A stretch of DNA of 8,678 nucleotides from Bacillota bacterium. GTDB lineage: Bacteria; Bacillota; Sulfobacillia; RBS10-35; JAJYVN01. Of the stretch, positions 7,107 through 8,678 are shown one piece after another (position 1 is the first letter of the stretch; each line of letters begins with the position of its first letter). The stretch spans positions 1 to 8,678 of the forward strand of contig JAKAUG010000204.1 in NCBI GenBank assembly GCA_021827805.1, read 5' to 3'. The notes under the pieces were generated by a model, which had not been told where the DNA came from, did no database searches, and saw only the letters and a program-made list of their open reading frames with translations. Made by a program: the position numbers and the translations under genes.

Positions 7107-7865
7107 GTGGGCAGGATCAAGCAGTCCCTGACCTTTTGGCCGATCAGCAAACTGGCCTCGGAGCCGGGATTCGCCGTCCGGGTCGCGGAGATGGGCTTTG
7201 TGGCCATCGAGATGGCCCCGGAGGAGATCTGGCCCGCCATCAGGGAGGCGGGCCTGGCCATTCCGATTATCGTCGGTCACGGCACCCTGACCGACGGGCT
7301 GAACAAGCGCGGCAACCATGACCGCATCGAGCGAGAACTGCGCGCGAACATCCAAAAGGCCGCCCAGAACGGGATCCCGTCCCTGATCGTGTTCAGCGGC
7401 AACCGCAACGGTCTGCCGGATGACGAGGGCCTGGAGATCTGCGCGGAGGGGATCCGCCGCGTCATCCGCCAGGCCGAGGACGAGGGCGTCACCCTGTGCA
7501 TGGAGCTCTTGAACAGCAGGGTCGACCACCCGGACTACCAGTGCGACCACACCGACTGGGGCGTACGGCTCTGCGAGGCCGTCGGCAGCCCGCGTTTCAA
7601 GCTGCTCTATGACATCTACCACATGCAGATCATGGAGGGCGATCTGATCCGCACCATTCGGAAGAACATCCAGCACATCGGCCATTTCCACACCGCTGGC
7701 AATCCCGGTCGCCACAACCTGGACGACACGCAGGAGATCCACTACCCGGCCGTCATGCGCGCCATCGCCGCCACCTCGTACGACGGCTTCGTCGGGCATG
7801 AGTTCGGCCCGGTGGGAGACCCGCTCAGCGCGCTGCGGCAGGCCCACGAGGCCTGCGACGTCTGA
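7107..7865 (+). CDS. Second hydroxypyruvate isomerase-like TIM-barrel sugar isomerase/epimerase
   Basis: A 252-residue xylose-isomerase-like TIM-barrel protein. The start is GTG 7107, set by its ribosome binding site; the N-terminus GRIKQSLTFW is typical of hydroxypyruvate-isomerase-like proteins. Active-site blocks are MELLNSRVDH (Glu133, His141), LLYDIYHMQIMEGD (Asp169, His172), HFHTAGNPGRH (His195, Arg202) and FVGHEFGP (Glu232). All metal-binding and catalytic positions look intact. It is clearly paralogous to the 262-residue protein at 5067-5855; LNSRVDH, EAVGSP, YD-YHM and PGRH are shared. It differs strongly in the N-terminal third, so the two probably act on different substrates. No signal peptide, so cytosolic. 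It is transcribed divergently from the dehydrogenase gene across a 198-bp intergenic region. The exact reaction cannot be assigned from sequence. Confidence 0.92.
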   Translation: MGRIKQSLTFWPISKLASEPGFAVRVAEMGFVAIEMAPEEIWPAIREAGLAIPIIVGHGTLTDGLNKRGNHDRIERELRANIQKAAQNGIPSLIVFSGNRNGLPDDEGLEICAEGIRRVIRQAEDEGVTLCMELLNSRVDHPDYQCDHTDWGVRLCEAVGSPRFKLLYDIYHMQIMEGDLIRTIRKNIQHIGHFHTAGNPGRHNLDDTQEIHYPAVMRAIAATSYDGFVGHEFGPVGDPLSALRQAHEACDV

Positions 7866-7866
7866 G

Positions 7867-7919
7867 GCCTCCACCGACCCCGCGGTCCGGGCGGGTGCCC
7901 CCGACGCGAAGGTGGAGGC
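7867..7919. terminator. Long-loop inverted repeat after the isomerase stop
   Basis: GCCTCCACC (7867-7875) and GGTGGAGGC (7911-7919) are perfect 9-bp complements starting one base past the TGA stop. The 35-base loop is GC-rich and can itself fold. No T-tract follows. It may act as a weak terminator between the convergent isomerase and lipoprotein genes. The remainder of this 147-bp gap shows nothing else clear. Confidence 0.3.
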
Positions 7920-8012
7920 GGCGTCGCTCCCCCGAGTGAGGACAGGGCGCCACCTCCGCGCGCGGTCGGTGGGGACAGATGGCAGAGTGCCCACCACGGG
8001 CCCACGCCGAGC

Positions 8013-8615
8013 TCAGGTGCTGGTCGTGGAACTGTTAGCCGTACCGCTGAAGGTCTGCGCAGCGCCGGGTGCGCCGCCGGGCCGCACGGGCGTTGTGCCC
8101 TGCAGCGCGTCCAGAGCCAGGGTGTATGCCATGCTGGCGTTGAAGCCGCGCCGCTGGCCGTTGCCGGCACGGCTGAAGCGGCCCGTCCGGCTGAACCGCC
8201 CCGCACGGCTGAACCGCCCCGCACCCCCGCCGTTGAAGCCACCCCCACCCGGGAACCCACCACCGCCGAATCCCCCCGCGGTCACCGATCCGAGCCCGGC
8301 GTTCCTGATGGCAGTCTGCTGGGTCGGGGTGAAGACCGCCTGAATGGCCGCGGCCTGCGCCGCCAGTTGAGTGGCGGACTGGTTCGGGTCCTTGGCCAGC
8401 GCGCTGAGGATGGGCTCCAACGTCTGATCCTGCGCCTGCGTGAACGGAACGATGGACTCCAGGCGCACCACCTCGAAGGCAGCGGTCTCCGCGGGATTCA
8501 ACGTCGGCCGCTTGCGGGCAGGGGTCTTGGCATGGCCGCAGCCTGCCAGCCCCAGCAGCACCGCGGTCAGGCCCGCCACCAGCACGACCCCCGGACGCCG
8601 TCGCCTGTACTCCAA
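8013..8615 (-). CDS. Lipoprotein with two FTxxQ (Spy/CpxP-like) motifs and a Gly-rich, RFSR-repeat tail
   Basis: A 200-residue envelope protein. Residues 1-25 form a lipoprotein signal: RRRR, a hydrophobic core, then LAGC with the lipidated Cys26. Residues 37-105 are predicted helical and contain FTQAQ (58-62) and FTPTQ (95-99). These resemble the LTxxQ motifs of Spy/CpxP-type periplasmic chaperones and metal-resistance proteins. Next come a Gly/Phe-rich linker (113-132), three copies of RFSR(A/T)G (134-151) and a Ser/Thr-rich end. I chose TTG 8615 because GGAGGAGG lies 7 bases upstream. An ATG at 8639 overlaps the end of the preceding gene and has no ribosome binding site. The gene directly follows a MacB/FtsX-type permease, so a role with that exporter or in envelope stress is plausible. 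The LTxxQ relationship rests on short motifs only. Confidence 0.8.
   Translation of the reverse strand: MEYRRRRPGVVLVAGLTAVLLGLAGCGHAKTPARKRPTLNPAETAAFEVVRLESIVPFTQAQDQTLEPILSALAKDPNQSATQLAAQAAAIQAVFTPTQQTAIRNAGLGSVTAGGFGGGGFPGGGGFNGGGAGRFSRAGRFSRTGRFSRAGNGQRRGFNASMAYTLALDALQGTTPVRPGGAPGAAQTFSGTANSSTTST
8170..8223. repeat. Three tandem 18-bp units inside the lipoprotein gene
   Basis: The units are 8170-8187, 8188-8205 and 8206-8223. The last two are identical (CGGCTGAACCGCCCCGCA on the plus strand) and the first differs at a few bases. In the gene's frame each unit encodes one RFSR(A/T)G hexapeptide. Being a multiple of three, the array can change copy number without a frameshift. Confidence 0.9.
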
Positions 8616-8622
8616 CCCCGTC

Positions 8623-8630
8623 CCTCCTCC
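8623..8630 (-). promoter_or_regulatory. Ribosome binding site of the lipoprotein gene
   Basis: On the minus strand GGAGGAGG is followed by a 7-base spacer and TTG 8615. It lies just past the stop of the upstream permease gene and is the main reason for choosing the TTG start. Confidence 0.7.
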
Positions 8631-8631
8631 A

Positions 8632-8678
8632 TCAGTCATGGCGCAGCGCCACGATCGGGTCGAGCCGACTCCCCTGGG
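8632..8678 (-). CDS. C-terminal end of a MacB/FtsX-family ABC transporter permease (partial)
   Basis: Only the last 14 codons are in the window, ending at TGA 8634-8632. They read SRLDPIVALRHD after two further residues. A C-terminus of the form A-S-R-(L/M)-D-P-I-x-A-L-R is a hallmark of MacB/FtsX-type permeases, in which it follows the last transmembrane helix on the cytoplasmic side. Such permeases work with an ATPase to drive export or lipoprotein-linked mechanotransmission. The stop lies 16 bp before the lipoprotein start, so the two genes are probably one transcript. The call depends on a short motif but the match is distinctive. Confidence 0.75.
   Translation of the reverse strand, partial: QGSRLDPIVALRHD

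Noticed and set aside
7968..7995. GGTGGG...CCCACC hairpin downstream of the lipoprotein gene as a terminator
   Set aside because: Only 6 bp with a 16-base loop and no T-tract; too weak to annotate.
6918..7997. Minus-strand open frame of about 360 codons opposite the second isomerase
   Set aside because: The plus strand encodes intact isomerase motifs with a good ribosome binding site; the antisense peptide has no recognisable features.
1..8678. CRISPR arrays, tRNA/rRNA genes, insertion sequences or attachment sites
   Set aside because: Reading through both strands showed no spaced direct repeats, no tRNA-like arms with a CCA region, no transposase motifs and no terminal inverted repeats with target duplications.

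Overview
This is a very GC-rich (roughly 70%) bacterial segment with tightly packed genes, purine-rich Shine-Dalgarno sites (GGGAGGGAG, GGGGAGGGG, GGAGGAGG) and frequent GTG or TTG starts. These traits fit a high-GC bacterium such as a high-GC Firmicute, Chloroflexota or Actinomycetota member. The sequence does not allow a firmer placement.

Layout. (1) At the left edge, a possible minus-strand gene of unknown function runs off the window (1-296). It is followed by about 500 bp without a convincing gene, but with two perfect inverted repeats that could be regulatory. (2) A full GH38 alpha-mannosidase lies on the plus strand (best start GTG 808, end 3936). (3) A convergent minus-strand cluster follows, transcribed right to left: an atypical short-chain dehydrogenase/NmrA-like protein (6908-6000), a hydroxypyruvate-isomerase-like TIM-barrel protein (5855-5067) and a serine alpha/beta hydrolase (5004-3991, or start 5070 with an ATGA overlap). 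(4) Divergent from the dehydrogenase is a second hydroxypyruvate-isomerase-like TIM-barrel gene on the plus strand (7107-7865). (5) At the right edge, on the minus strand, are the last codons of a MacB/FtsX-type ABC permease and then a small lipoprotein with two FTxxQ motifs, a Gly-rich linker and a three-copy RFSR-type repeat.

How the genes fit together. The alpha-mannosidase, two isomerase/epimerase-type TIM barrels, the SDR-like protein and the esterase-like hydrolase look like a carbohydrate or modified-sugar catabolic locus: hydrolyse a mannoside, remove an ester group, then isomerise or oxidise the product. This pathway is an inference from gene families and proximity. The permease and lipoprotein look like a separate envelope-export or stress unit.

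I see no mobile element, CRISPR array, tRNA or rRNA gene. Nothing here clearly amounts to a new system. The most interesting items are the FTxxQ/RFSR lipoprotein behind the ABC permease, the paired isomerase paralogues, and a leaderless-type promoter with a palindrome in its spacer in front of the dehydrogenase.
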